From Oopsacas minuta (taxonomy: Eukaryota; Porifera; Hexactinellida; Lyssacinosida; Leucopsacidae), in assembly GCA_024704765.1 (NCBI GenBank), contig JAKMXF010000244.1, positions 239,905 through 303,904 on the forward strand: a stretch of 64,000 nt of DNA, in the 5' to 3' direction. The notes under the pieces were generated by a model. That model saw only the letters and a list, made by a program, of their open reading frames with translations. It did not search any database and was not told the DNA's origin. Made by a program: the position numbers and the translations under genes. Shown here in pieces: positions 24,471-34,762 of this stretch (the first letter of the stretch is position 1; each line of letters opens with the position of its first letter).

Positions 24471-25974
24471 TGTATAATAAAGTCTTGTAATGATAGGATT
24501 GAAAATGAATTAATGTAGATACAGTTCTATGTCATATTTATGTAGATTGTAAAATGAAAATTATATCGATCAATAGGATGCCATATTATTCACATTATTG
24601 GAGTTCACATATCGATTACGTATTCACAATTGAATACATGGTATTTATTGTCATACACATGCAATTTATATTTGCTAGATGCATGGCATCTTTTTCGATC
24701 CCTTACAATGTAGGGCTTACTAAGTATGACAATAAATATATCTGAGTACTAACTTTGTTGACGTATAATGGAGATGGTTTTTTATAAGAGCGAAGAATTG
24801 AATACAAAGAGGGAAAAATAAGTAGTGATAGCGAGGAGCCTCTTCTGACTAAATCATTTACGCACACCCGAGGTATAGATGATTCTCTCCGAATATGTAT
24901 CCCCCCTCTATCCCCTCTTGGGTATTGCCATCCGCCCAATGGGAGATATCCCGCTGGGAGAATCACTGGTCTAATGAATGCTCCACAGCCCTATGCGCAA
25001 GTGATAATTATAATTATCCATTTTGCTCATTCGACACAATCAGCATGCTCTACCTTTGAACATGCTCATTGTGAGTAACTAACACGAATAAGGTAGCACG
25101 GAATTTTCTAATTTGACTCTCCGACACTTTAGTTATCCGAAGCCCAGGAAGAAATAATGTTATTTAAATAGTTCAATTTCATCTTGAGCTTTGTGCTACC
25201 TTTGTACTTGGTTTTCGGATGGTGTAATCATGTTAGGCTAAAATAGTTATAAACATTTACTCAAATATTCCAAATTAGAAAAATATTCTCTTTCAAATAT
25301 CCCAGAGCTGTGAATTTCATACAGGAAAATAAACTATTTCAGTCACTCAGTTCATGAAAATTGAAAATGTATGACTAAAGTGTTCGGATAATCGAGGATG
25401 TATTGTATTTAATACAGTGTTGCAATATCCGGAACTAGGAATGTCTTCAAAATCTAATTAGAGTATATTTTTGGAATCTCCTTAATTCAATTTTGGCGAA
25501 AAATATTATTGTCAGTACATAGTAGAAACATAAATCCTAACAACAGCACACGAAACTTATATAGTTTGAATAATATTAATTTCATATTTAGAAATGCAAA
25601 CTCCAATGCCATGTATATGCGTCATAAGACTACTTATATAGCTATAACGCTGTATCTAAGACCATAATAATGAATTATGATTAGCCAATATTATAACAAA
25701 CATTTAGAAGAGTTTTAAAGCTATGCATGTTTTAGCACTGGATGTCTAGATTTTCCCTCTAAAGATTAAAACAATGAAGGTCATTATGGTTTAGTATTTA
25801 GAATCTCATGGTAGACTATATTTGACTATGAGTTCTTAATATATACTTAATGTTACTATGTTTAGTGAAGAATTGAAAAAGTAATAATTATCCAGCCCGG
25901 CATTAAATTAAGAAATAACCTTGTATAAATTATAGTAAAATAAACACACGTCTATATATTTCTATATATTACAA

Positions 25975-26260
25975 GAAACTTCGCTTGCTAGGTCGCTACG
26001 GAACGAACTAACTTCGGGATTTAAGAAACAACTAAATTGCTTAGGCTTGGTGCCGCGTCTAGACGGAATATACTCAGCATAATATGAGAAATAAAACAAT
26101 CATAATCTATACTGCGTCCAATAACAGTTAACGACCATCTGTGGTACCACTGAGCTGCTAGTGACATTGGGTTAGCAATCTTGGCAATAAGTGCCCATGA
26201 AAATACAAAATATTCGTCATTTCGAAATTTTTGATATTTTGATAGTTTTTTACGATGACG
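25975..26260 (+). repeat. Dispersed repeat R2, copy 2
   Basis: Same ordered blocks as 15866-16210: 'ttcgcttgctaggtcgctac' at the left, 'cggaatatactcagcat', 'gggttagcaatcttggca' and 'tcgaaatttttgatatt' at the right. Same orientation, about 10 kb away in the same intron. Confidence 0.6.
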
Positions 26261-27370
26261 TTATAATTCCAGGATGAGTTAGAATTATAAAAATAACGAA
26301 GTCATGGACTTTGGAAATTGGGTGCATCTGCAAATATATTTCAAAAATTCCTTAAAGTATATTGGTTGAGCATCTAGTAGTAGATGACAAAGTTATTTTT
26401 GAAAATATAGAAATATGAAAAAAAAAAATCACGAAAGTGATCAAAGATTCTCGAGAGCGATTGCAATTTCATATGCCAAATGGTTAAATATAATTGCTTA
26501 GGCATATACTGAAAGTAATATTTTTGTTGTCTCTGTACTACATAGATTAATTCGATGTAAAAAAAGACCTAGAAATTCACATTCTAAGCAAATAATGCTT
26601 TAGTGGTTGAAACGGGTTATTGCCAACAGGGATTTGCCACTTTAAAATAAATATTAGTATATACATGAACCCTGTGAACCATTGGCTACGGCAAACAGTG
26701 TTTATCAATGAAAGTAAATCTATCTATTTCTAAAGATGAATAAAGAATCAAAATCTTAACTAAAAATTTAGAAAATCTAAAATTTGAGGTAAATCTCAAT
26801 TATTTGTTCTAAGACTTCGACTTGAAGAGGTAAAACATATTAATCAATCCATATAATAATTTATCTGGAGTGACGGCGATTGGAGGTCGCCAGGACCAAG
26901 GCTCGTTTGTAAAGAAGTTCTCCATTATGGATTAGAGAAACCAATGCTCCACTGATAAATTGGGCATGAGTCATAAACCATCATGCTCCAAAATCCCTTC
27001 TTTCCAATTCCATACATTGATTATGAAACTGTATATAGGCCCAAAGGAAAATTACCATAACTCAAGAAGTAAGTGTAGCATAAGGATAAAATTCATAGTA
27101 CAGTCACCATAAATAACTACACTGGCCAACAACATTTTCTTGGCTGATAAGTTGAGACTATTTCTAGGGTATAACTGGGTCACTGAGTTCGAAAATGGCA
27201 CTAGTTCTGCTCAATTCGCTCTACTTTTCGTGATATTGTAAAATTATGTTTTTAGCATCCGTGAATCTGTATTCACTGATACCATATAGTATGTATGTAT
27301 TACCTTATAACTAGAATTGAATATACGTAATAAGCAGATAATTTGAGATATAATATGAACTGGATACTTA

Positions 27371-29057
27371 TCAATCATGAACGAATATTCTCTTATACGA
27401 ATTCCTATTGTGAGGTTCTTGGGGGCAATCACGCATAAGGCTCCAGCAGTAATCTGCCAACATGTGAGCACCCCATCTTCCTTGGTACCGTTCCTCCATA
27501 GTCCTGATGTCTTGGTGGAATCGCTCGCCCTGTTCTTCGCTTAAATCACCAAGATTCTCAGGGAATCTCTCTAAATGGCTATAGAGGTAGTGAAGTTTAT
27601 GTTGATTCTGGTTCCAAGACTGTGGAAGTTTTTGAGCATGCCTTCGACCAGATTCTGGTAGTTAGCCACTTTGGTGTTGCCTAAGAATCCCTTTACAACA
27701 TCGACAAAGGAATACCAAGTGGCAGCCTCAACTCCAGTCATGTGTGAGGTGAATTATTCATCTTTTATCAGTTTTCTGATTTGTGGCCCATCAAAAATTC
27801 TTGCCTAAGTTTTTCGATACTCAGACCACGATATACTGAGTAGGGTAGTTGAAACAGATACCATCTTTGTTGAATGCTTTTGCGAACTGTTTCATCAGTC
27901 GCAACTTGATATGTAGTGGTGGTAGGATGATACGGACACGGCTAACTAGTGGCTCGTTAATAATATTCTTTTCCCCTACGGGAATCTTTTGACGAACTGG
28001 CCAGTTCTTCTTTCCCAGTGCACCCCATCCGCTCTGTTGTCCCACAAACAAAGAAAGTATGGATATTTAGTGTAACCACTTTACTGTCCTAACAGGATAT
28101 TGACCATTTTCAAGTCCACACACACGATCCAGTTATGTTCATCATAACACAGCTTTTGAAGGACCATCTTTCAGTTGCATAGTGCTCTTTCAAGATTACT
28201 GAATGGCCGATCGGAACACAGGCAAATTTGTTACCATTATGCAGCAATAAGCACTTTAGACTCCGTTTAGAGCTGTCGATAAATGAACGCCACTAATTTG
28301 GATTGGATTGGGACAGTCCCATTGCTGAGAAAAGTCCTGGAATGTTATCACAAACACGAAACCGCCTTCTTCACTGAAATAGCGAATAAATTCTTCATCT
28401 CTGCGGCGGTAATAAGTTATCTTAGCTTCACTGTGGAGAACATGGTGTTCACTGAGACGGGAAGCCAGGACCTCTGAAGCATCTTTAGACAAGCCCAAGT
28501 CTCTCACTAAGTCGTTGAGCTGCCCCTGTGTGAAAGGCTCCGCTTTAGTTATCTGTAACAACTCATTACAGCTATTGCTGCTGTAAGTGCTGTCCGACGA
28601 TTCATCAATTGTCTCAGTAAACGCAGGATCAGGTAAGGACGTAAAACAGGCACCTGAATTTCGCTGCAGTGTGGAATTGGGCATCTTGCAGAATGTATGT
28701 CAAACAATGCCACGAATTCTTTTTCTGCCGGATCCATCCAGACATGTTTAGCATGCAGAAGTAGCAGTCATCGTGATGGTTCTTGGGCTCTCGCCAAACC
28801 ATTGGTGTCCCAAACTTCATGGATTTGGCTTTTCCTTGGGCCCGTAGGTGGAGGGTTTCTGTGCAATATTTGCACACTTTGTGAGGACTCCATGACTTAT
28901 CCTGATCGCCTAATTTAATACCAAAGTAAGCCTAATAAGCTATTTTGGTGACATCTCAAATATTAAAACGATGTTCCTTTGCCATATATTCACCACAAAT
29001 ATAGCAAAATACACCAGGATCATTGAGGCAACAACTTCTATTGCGTTTTGAATCCAT
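27371..29057 (-). pseudogene. Nearly full-length intronless pseudogene of a multicopy arthropod family of unknown function
   Basis: About 560 codons on the minus strand, start ATG at 29055-29057 (MDSKRNRSC) and stop at 27371-27373. Ordered blocks: DPGVFCYICGEYM (Cys pair), FGIKLGDQDKSWSPHKVCKY (second Cys pair), FGTPMVWREPKNHHDDCYFC (third Cys pair), LNDLVRDLGLSKDASEVLAS, YRRRDEEFIRYFSEE, IDSSKRSLKCLLLHNGN, VGEKNIINEPLV, LPPLHIKLRLMKQFAKAFN, and ERFHQDIRTMEERYQG with WGAHMLADYCWSLMRD near the end. I recognise these as a repeated family in arthropod and cnidarian genomes, usually labelled uncharacterised. An N-terminal zinc-binding part and a nuclease-like core are inference. Stops near 28950 and 28920 and frameshifts near 28250-28050 and 27820-27700 inactivate it. 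Confidence 0.8.
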
Positions 29058-29829
29058 AAAAGTTTGTATGTTGGGGACATATAGTTGTAAATGATGATAT
29101 AAACATACAAACCGAAAATATTTGTAGTATTACTCCAAAATTTAAGGTTGTGTAATATCTAGAAAACTAGAGCCAATTAACAAAACTAATAGTATTTTCG
29201 CATTCAGCAACCCCGATATACCCTAAAAACACTCCAACAATCTGACCCAAGAGATAGAAATATTTTTTTGTTGACCTGTGCTATGAATGTGATAAATAAT
29301 CTAAAAGGCCAAGACTAACTAGAAACATTGTAAGACAAAACTGTTTGACAGCCCCCCGTAACAATTAGAAATGCAATCATGAGTCGAGTATACCTCAGAA
29401 AAGGGTTGAAATTGCAAATATGAACCTAAAATAGAAAAAATGAATTCATTCATAAATACTCTGGCACCTCTCAAAACCGTATCAACAAATAGTATATAGA
29501 TATAGACAAGAGTCCTCGGATAACCGCGAATTTTATGAAAGAAAGGCGAGTTTCCTAACTTCCCATGTTTCTAAAACACCCAAGTGATATGCAATTAAGC
29601 ATTTTGCGAACACATGTACATACATCGTAAAAAATATATTTTGGAAACAGTACGTTTTAACTATACACATTCAAATGAATGAATAGCACACAATACAAAA
29701 ATGCGAGGAGATATATATATTCCAAAAATACTCATTCTAAATGACAGTTTTCTCAAGCAATAAGTGGAAATTCAGTGAAAGGTTTCAACTATAAATATTA
29801 ATATATAATAGTTAAATTGCTGATCATAC

Positions 29830-30088
29830 CTCTGGATTATTACAAATTAAGCATGGCTGACTCTCAAGAAAATATCCATCTAGTTCAACAATTGTAGACA
29901 ATATCTGGTAAATATTTGAATTTGGATGAGAAAAAACCTTCTCATTCAGTCTCTTTAGAAGATTTACTGATAGAGTAATACATCCGTTATCCTGAATTTC
30001 TTCAGGAGGGGAAACCAAAGTACAGTGAGAGAGAAGTTCAACAAATTGAGTTGCCTTTTGACCGAAGGTTAACATATATTCCGACATG
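29830..30088 (-). CDS. UBR4: UBR4 exon (LDGYFLES..CNNPE block)
   Basis: A 259-nt exon of about 86 residues. Diagnostic UBR4 blocks: FGQKATQFVELL near the start, HPNSNIYQIL in the middle and LDGYFLESQPCLICNNPE at the end. The acceptor is tttcgtttgtag after a T-rich tract; the donor is ccagag|gtatga. The first base completes a Ser codon whose first two bases end the exon at 31068, and the exon ends in phase 0. The upstream intron is only 979 bp, the only short complete intron in the window. No stops. Known role of the protein: scaffold and E3 ligase in N-degron and stress-linked protein degradation. The role of this helical stretch itself is not known to me. Confidence 0.95.
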
Positions 30089-31067
30089 CTACAAACGAAA
30101 AAAAAAAATAAAGTTCATGAGAAGAGATATCAGTGGAAATTGAGGAATTAAAGTCTACCAAATTAATCCAAGTCTTGCAGGATTGAAATAGATAGGCAAA
30201 TTTGACCAAGTTTCAAGGTGTGGGCCAATACTACAATCAGATTTTCTCAAACTCTCATTAAATAAGGGCACACTTTGAGAAAATGTGTATCATTACAACA
30301 TTGGAGTCGAATGCTTTGGTGAAGTTAAGCAAAGTTTGGTCACGTTTGCTGATGCTTTTTAGTCTATGGCTAAAGTGTAACCCAGTGTAGTCAAATGTGA
30401 AACATTTGGACCAGAAAAAGCTATCTTTCTAATAGTCCTCACATCGAAATCGTTACACTACTTATAAATACCCAATGCCGAAGAAAAATATATGTCCAGA
30501 AAATGGTCGTATGCATAAGGAGAAGATTTGTCATAATTAATATAGGGTTTCATATATATTAATCATCTAGCAACTAGATTCAAGTCACTTACTATTTCAG
30601 AAATCAATAAAAGTTGAAATAAACCAATACATATAGCAGAACCGTAACTATTTGGGAAGTTCGGCGGGCGAATCTCCTGATAAACCCACATTGTCCTTTA
30701 TAATTTCAAATGTAAAGTCCTGTGATCAGAGATTTTTAAGTGAATATCTATAGCAACTTCCTCCAACGACAGGTATTTCAACAATATATCATGATATAAA
30801 GTGCCCTCGGTTGTTAGTTGAATATACAAATTCGTATGAGAAATCCCAAAGAATCAATTCATTAAAGGGAATACTAAGTGATTTTTCCAAAATTGAGCAA
30901 AGAATTGATTATTCAAGAAATGTTTTGTAGAATTTCCCACTTATAGAATGTGGACCAACGTTTCCCCGCTTTTAAATGTTCCTCGATTATAGAGATCCTA
31001 CACTTATCGAGGTTGAATTGAAGTTAATACACAAGTACATTATCAAGGAAAATGAAAAAAAACTTAC
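30089..31067 (-). other. UBR4 intron, 979 bp, no recognisable insertion
   Basis: Perfect donor GTAAGT at the high end and a T-rich acceptor at the low end (minus strand). The interior is AT-rich and I see no transposase, terminal inverted repeat or RNA gene. It is the only complete intron in the window of ordinary length. Confidence 0.85.
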
Positions 31068-31639
31068 CTCCAGAAAAGGCCTAACAAAATATTCTTATCC
31101 AGACGAACAGAGGTTGAAAATACAGCCCAGAAAAACGCTTGTGATAGAACTCGTAAAGTTAGTGATTTAGCATCAAGAAGAAAATAACTCACAATGTTTC
31201 GTAGGGAAATATTGTTTTCCTTTCCAAATATAGATTCTGATATGTGTAACAATTGTTCAACCAGCTGCTTATTAGGAAAAACACGCTTACCAATCCCGAG
31301 ATAGTCAGGAAATGTAGATTTCGATTCAACTGTAGAAGTGGGATTAGTTCCAAACGTCTTATCTACAACAAAGTCAAAACCACATATAGCGCAACAGACC
31401 AAATGCAGAATACTGCCAGCAATTTCCTCATGCAAATTTCTTGATAGTAGAAGTAAATATGGTAGAGTAATATTGTTCTGAGTACAATATAGCTGCCAAT
31501 TTTCAGGGCGATTAATCCCGCACTCCAAACATATCGAGATACACTGAAGAATTGAAATCTGACTATGATAATCGATGTTATTTATAAAGCACTTGAATGA
31601 AGATTGTATATCTGCACAATTTGTTAAACAAAACATCAT
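31068..31639 (-). CDS. UBR4: UBR4 exon (ARM-like helical segment)
   Basis: The largest exon in the window: 572 nt, about 190 residues, starting in phase 0 and ending with two bases of a split Ser codon. Hydrophobic helical repeats align with the UBR4 region just upstream of the CNNPE block: CLECGINRPENWQLYC, then LHLVCCAICG, and later ISLRNIVSYFLLDA. A perfect donor GAG|GTAAGT sits at its end and the acceptor follows a cgtattttt tract. An internal GTGAGT at about 31190 could act as an alternative donor, but using it would break the phase with the next exon and remove a conserved helix pair. The Ser/Lys-rich low-complexity stretch that vertebrate UBR4 carries after the CALCG block is almost absent here, replaced by about 35 ordinary residues. 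Confidence 0.92.
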
Positions 31640-32639
31640 CTAAAAATACGAATATACAAAAATTTGATCAAATTTTATCTGTAAAGGTAATACGGTCAAA
31701 TACTACGTAAAACGTAAACAAATCAAATGTAGTAAGTGAAGGAGAGAATGGTTGTAGAAAATTTTGTAAGAGCATGAATATATTGATTCATATATGCTAA
31801 GAAAAGAATGTCCAATTCAACAAAATACCAACGAGCATGGGTGTATATTTGGTCTGACAAAGATACCACGGTCCATGATAATTATTGTATAAACTTATTG
31901 ATAAAAACTAAGTTCCGCCAAATCCAAAAACTTCCTAAATGAATTCAATTAGATGGAATTAAAACAGTGTGAAATGAAAAAATTTATCTTAAGGGTAAGT
32001 TAAGGGTATTTCGTAAAATAATCAATCAACTGTAAATAGATTTCTTGTACTTGTTACTAGTCTGGTAATTGCTTGTGGTGAGAATGTCTTGCAGACATTG
32101 TCAACCCCTATATTTCTAATCCTTCAAAGTCTAATTAGCCTTCACTAATCAGGTTACCAAGTAGTTCCCTAAAAGCTGAATATAGAAGGTTGTCATATCT
32201 AATGTTGCACGGCCGGTGGTTTTGCGCCGAGCACTCAGGTTGGCAAAGATTTGTCGGGGTTGGGGTTTAGGTTTTCTAATGTCCGGTTTAATTCACTCAA
32301 GGATCTATTGTTAAAGGACATTTGAATTGGAAATTATACATAGGAATTGGGGAGGGGGCAGAATTATAAGGGGATTCGTACTGCAGAATTCCGCCATTAA
32401 TAGAGGTTCTATTGTATTATAATATTTTCTACATAATATATTAAGTTGTTTAAAATTCTTTCAATGAAGACGTATTATGTATAACACGTACTATATACTC
32501 CGTATTATGTGTTCAATGTACAATTTTTGGTGGCTTAATTTCTATTGGGCTGATTCGGCAACAGGAATTTTGCAACAAAATGGAAGTTCTCGAATTGACA
32601 ATGAGAAATCTCAGCTAGATGACAAAAAATCTGGGTTGG

Positions 32640-32800
32640 CTAGTTTAACACACCTTCGTTTTAAACCATGGTGCAAACCCCGTTTAGTGGGTTAAACTGC
32701 GTTAAACCCTTGTTTGGGGCAAAGCTGGTAATTACACAGTGCTAAACCTCATTTATTTGGGTAAATCGCCTAAACTGTGTTTTAGACTATAATTTAGGAT
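32640..32800. repeat. TTTAAACC/GGTTTAAA-rich repeat patch
   Basis: Variants of TTTAAACC, GTTAAACC and their complement occur about eight times in 160 bp in both orientations (for example gttttaaaccatgg, gggttaaactgcgttaaaccc, ctaaacctc, ctaaactgtgtttta). Likely subterminal repeats of a non-autonomous DNA transposon; ends not resolved. Confidence 0.45.
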
Positions 32801-33121
32801 TGTTAGACTATATTTTGATTAAATTGTAAACCCAGTAATATTCAAAGTCTACATAAATAGAGATCCATAATGTACAATTGGCGAAAATCAGACCTCTGAC
32901 AAATGGTAATAGAATAGAGCTAAATTCATATATGGGGTTTTTGTTAAATTAATCTAGCTTGATGAAGATATTATTTGGAAATGATAAAGCAGATGCCACT
33001 CATACAGGGATTGAGATATCCACAGGAAAATCTTAATTCGCATATCCTTATATAAGTATTATATTCTCATCGTATATAGGTATTTAGTGTTTCCTGTAAT
33101 GTATCTCAATTATATTTATTT

Positions 33122-33173
33122 TACCCATTAACTTGTAATGGCAATTCATGTGGGCCATTACAAGTTAAGGGTA
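33122..33173. repeat. Palindrome with 20-bp arms and 11-base loop
   Basis: TACCC(A)TTAACTTGTAATGGC at 33122-33142 pairs with GCCATTACAAGTTAAGGGTA at 33154-33173, with one bulged A. It sits directly before the hAT/DUF659 relic and may be a separate foldback insertion. Confidence 0.75.
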
Positions 33174-33194
33174 GTAAAGACCCAAGACATGTCA

Positions 33195-33960
33195 ATCGTA
33201 AATGTCACCTTTCTCTATACTGCAATTACCAATCAGATAAATATATGCAACATACCATTTAATGTTGCAGAATACAAAGAATTCAATGGAATGATAAACC
33301 TTCTACAACCTGGATATTCCTCACCTTAATGAAAAGACTTATCTGGACGATTACTCGATTGCATACACGACGACATACATAAACATATTACACAAGAGTT
33401 ATATGATAAAGATGTTACATTGGTTTGAGGTAGTTGGAGTGATATCCACAATAATCTTGTTATGTCTACCTCTATTCATACGGGCTCGAAAACCTATTTG
33501 TAACAGTCGTTTATTATGCATTAAGATCTTCAATAAAAATAGACCATTGTACTTGATAATTAATGCTCATCAAGAAGGGGTTGTTTGAAACTACAATTGT
33601 CAAGACCATCAATAATACTGGCTTGTCAAATCAAGCTAAGCAGGTACCTAAGAGAACAGTTAGAACCGATTTCAATTGCCTTGAACACCCCCAATCCGAT
33701 AACACGAGTATTGTTGATTCCTGTCACAGTTGGTTGTGACTAACTGGAAATGAATTGCAAAACCTCACAAAGAATTAGTACAGCATCGCATTACATAAGC
33801 AATGACTCTGTATCACTTCCTTGCATCCTGTTTAAATCCTAAATATCGAGGAAGGGGGCCAGGTGATGAATACTTGAGATCTGTGCAGCAATTATTCAAT
33901 CACAAGTGCCAAGAAATTTCAAGTGATTTATGTGCATTCCAAGCAAAGACCAACCCTTTT
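33195..33960 (+). pseudogene. hAT-superfamily transposase relic (DUF659-like)
   Basis: Plus-strand fragments with the order of a DUF659/hAT transposase: NIPFNVAEYKEFNGMINLLQ plus PGYSSP (family: lpF.vve.peF..ll..l.PgY..Ps), GRLLDCIHDDIHKHITQELY plus DKDVTLV, GSWSDIHNNLVMSTSIHTGS (the WSDIHN block with the first catalytic Asp) and, after a broken stretch, MTLYHFLASCLNPKYRGRGP from the C-terminal region near 33800. Stops and frameshifts throughout. A different hAT lineage from the BED-finger relic at 22760-24470. Confidence 0.78.
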
Positions 33961-34313
33961 CCTCACACGTGTTAGAGGAATCTTTCATTGAAAAGGATGA
34001 TCCTTGCATAGGGTGTGCATCAAGAAGCAATATAAGAATGTGAGTCCAGTTGAGTAATCTAGCAATTAGTTTACTAAAATTGCCTTCGAGTTTAGCTCGA
34101 TAGAGCGAATATTTTCTAATCAGCCTGATGCAAACAAATTCAGAAATAGACTTGGGCTGGAAAAGCTTCAAGAAGAGTAACATGTTTCCGTGAGTTGACG
34201 GGATAAGTCTAATTAGACTGGTAATCTGTATAGTTATATAGTAAGAATTTTAGCATTCATTCCAAATAAATATATGCATTACATAATATTTAAATAGAGT
34301 TACCAAAAGGGGA

Positions 34314-34411
34314 TACACGTTGTTTTATTTATAAGGAACACCTTTATAAGGAACTCCAGGCTGAGAATTGGCAAAAAATTAAGGAACTCTTAAGGAACTG
34401 CCCAGCCTGAG
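34314..34411 (+). mobile_element. Small MITE, copy 1 (left copy, altered right end)
   Basis: Begins TACACGTTGTTTTATTTATA and continues with AAGGAACACCTTTATAAGGA and CCAGGCTGAGAATTGGC, essentially identical for about 75 bases to the copy at 34640-34762. It then diverges (TTAAGGAACTGCCCAGCCTG) and lacks the right terminal repeat. Confidence 0.75.
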
Positions 34412-34454
34412 ATTATAAAACCCATAAATAATATACCTATCATAGCATCATTTA

Positions 34455-34640
34455 TTAATTTATCAAGAATATTTCAACATCGTCTATATCTTCCTTTGAT
34501 ATATAATCAATTGAATCATCTTCAAATACTACTTTAAACTCATCAAGCCTACTGTTAAAATATTGGATCTTTCCAATAAACCACCCATTTTCATATAACC
34601 CTTTAACTTGTTTTCCAACGAGTTCATGGTGAAAAATCCT
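34455..34640 (-). pseudogene. Tudor-like domain coding scrap between two MITE copies
   Basis: Minus-strand open stretch of about 61 residues ending in a stop at 34455. It begins HHELVGKQVKGLYENGWFIG and continues KIQYFNSRLDEFKVVFEDDS, then DYISKEDIDDVEIFLIN. The alternating hydrophobic/aromatic pattern (G..V..L.ENGWF.G.I.YFN..L.E..V.FED.S.DYI) looks like a small Tudor/chromo-barrel-type beta fold. The upstream frame enters the MITE copy at 34640-34762, so the natural start is lost or is in the element. It could be a last exon captured by a transposon or a transposon-encoded domain; I do not know the parent gene. Confidence 0.55.
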
Positions 34641-34762
34641 ACACGTTGTTTTTTTTATAAGGAACACCTTTATAAGGAACTCCAGGCTGAGAATTGGCAA
34701 AAAATTAAGGAACTTCAGCCTGAAGTTTGAATTAGGGTTCCTTATAAAAAAAAAAACGTGTA
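34640..34762. mobile_element. Small MITE, copy 2, complete (123 bp)
   Basis: Terminal inverted repeats TACACGTTGTTTTTTTTATA (left) and TATAAAAAAAAAAACGTGTA (right), then GGAAC/GTTCC pairing further in. The internal motif CAGGCTGAGAATTGGC is shared with copy 1 at 34314. No coding potential of its own. Confidence 0.8.

Larger units (their letters stand above)
10146..29829 (-). other. UBR4 intron, 19.7 kb, densest transposon load
   Basis: Bounded by the exons ending at 29830 and starting at 10145. In coordinate order it holds repeat copy D1 (10563-11526), a small MITE (11636-11735), a DD37-type mariner relic (12400-13372), a tandem repeat (14234-14380), repeat copy D2 (14779-15860), repeat R2 (15866-16210), a LINE with nested MITE (17255-21057), a hairpin (21126-21213), a BED/hAT relic (22760-24470), a second R2 copy (25975-26260) and an unnamed-family pseudogene (27371-29057). 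The remaining pieces 13380-14230, 16215-17250, 21220-22750, 24475-25970, 26265-27370 and 29060-29825 show no supportable gene. The interval 25114-25409 ends in a sequence like a pogo-type terminus. Confidence 0.85.

Noticed and set aside
24703-24966. 87-codon minus-strand frame, Gly/Arg rich at the N-terminus
   Set aside because: No family match and no supporting signals; probably chance in a slightly GC-richer patch.
33896-34183. 95-codon minus-strand frame
   Set aside because: Overlaps the end of the hAT relic read on the plus strand and shows no family resemblance.
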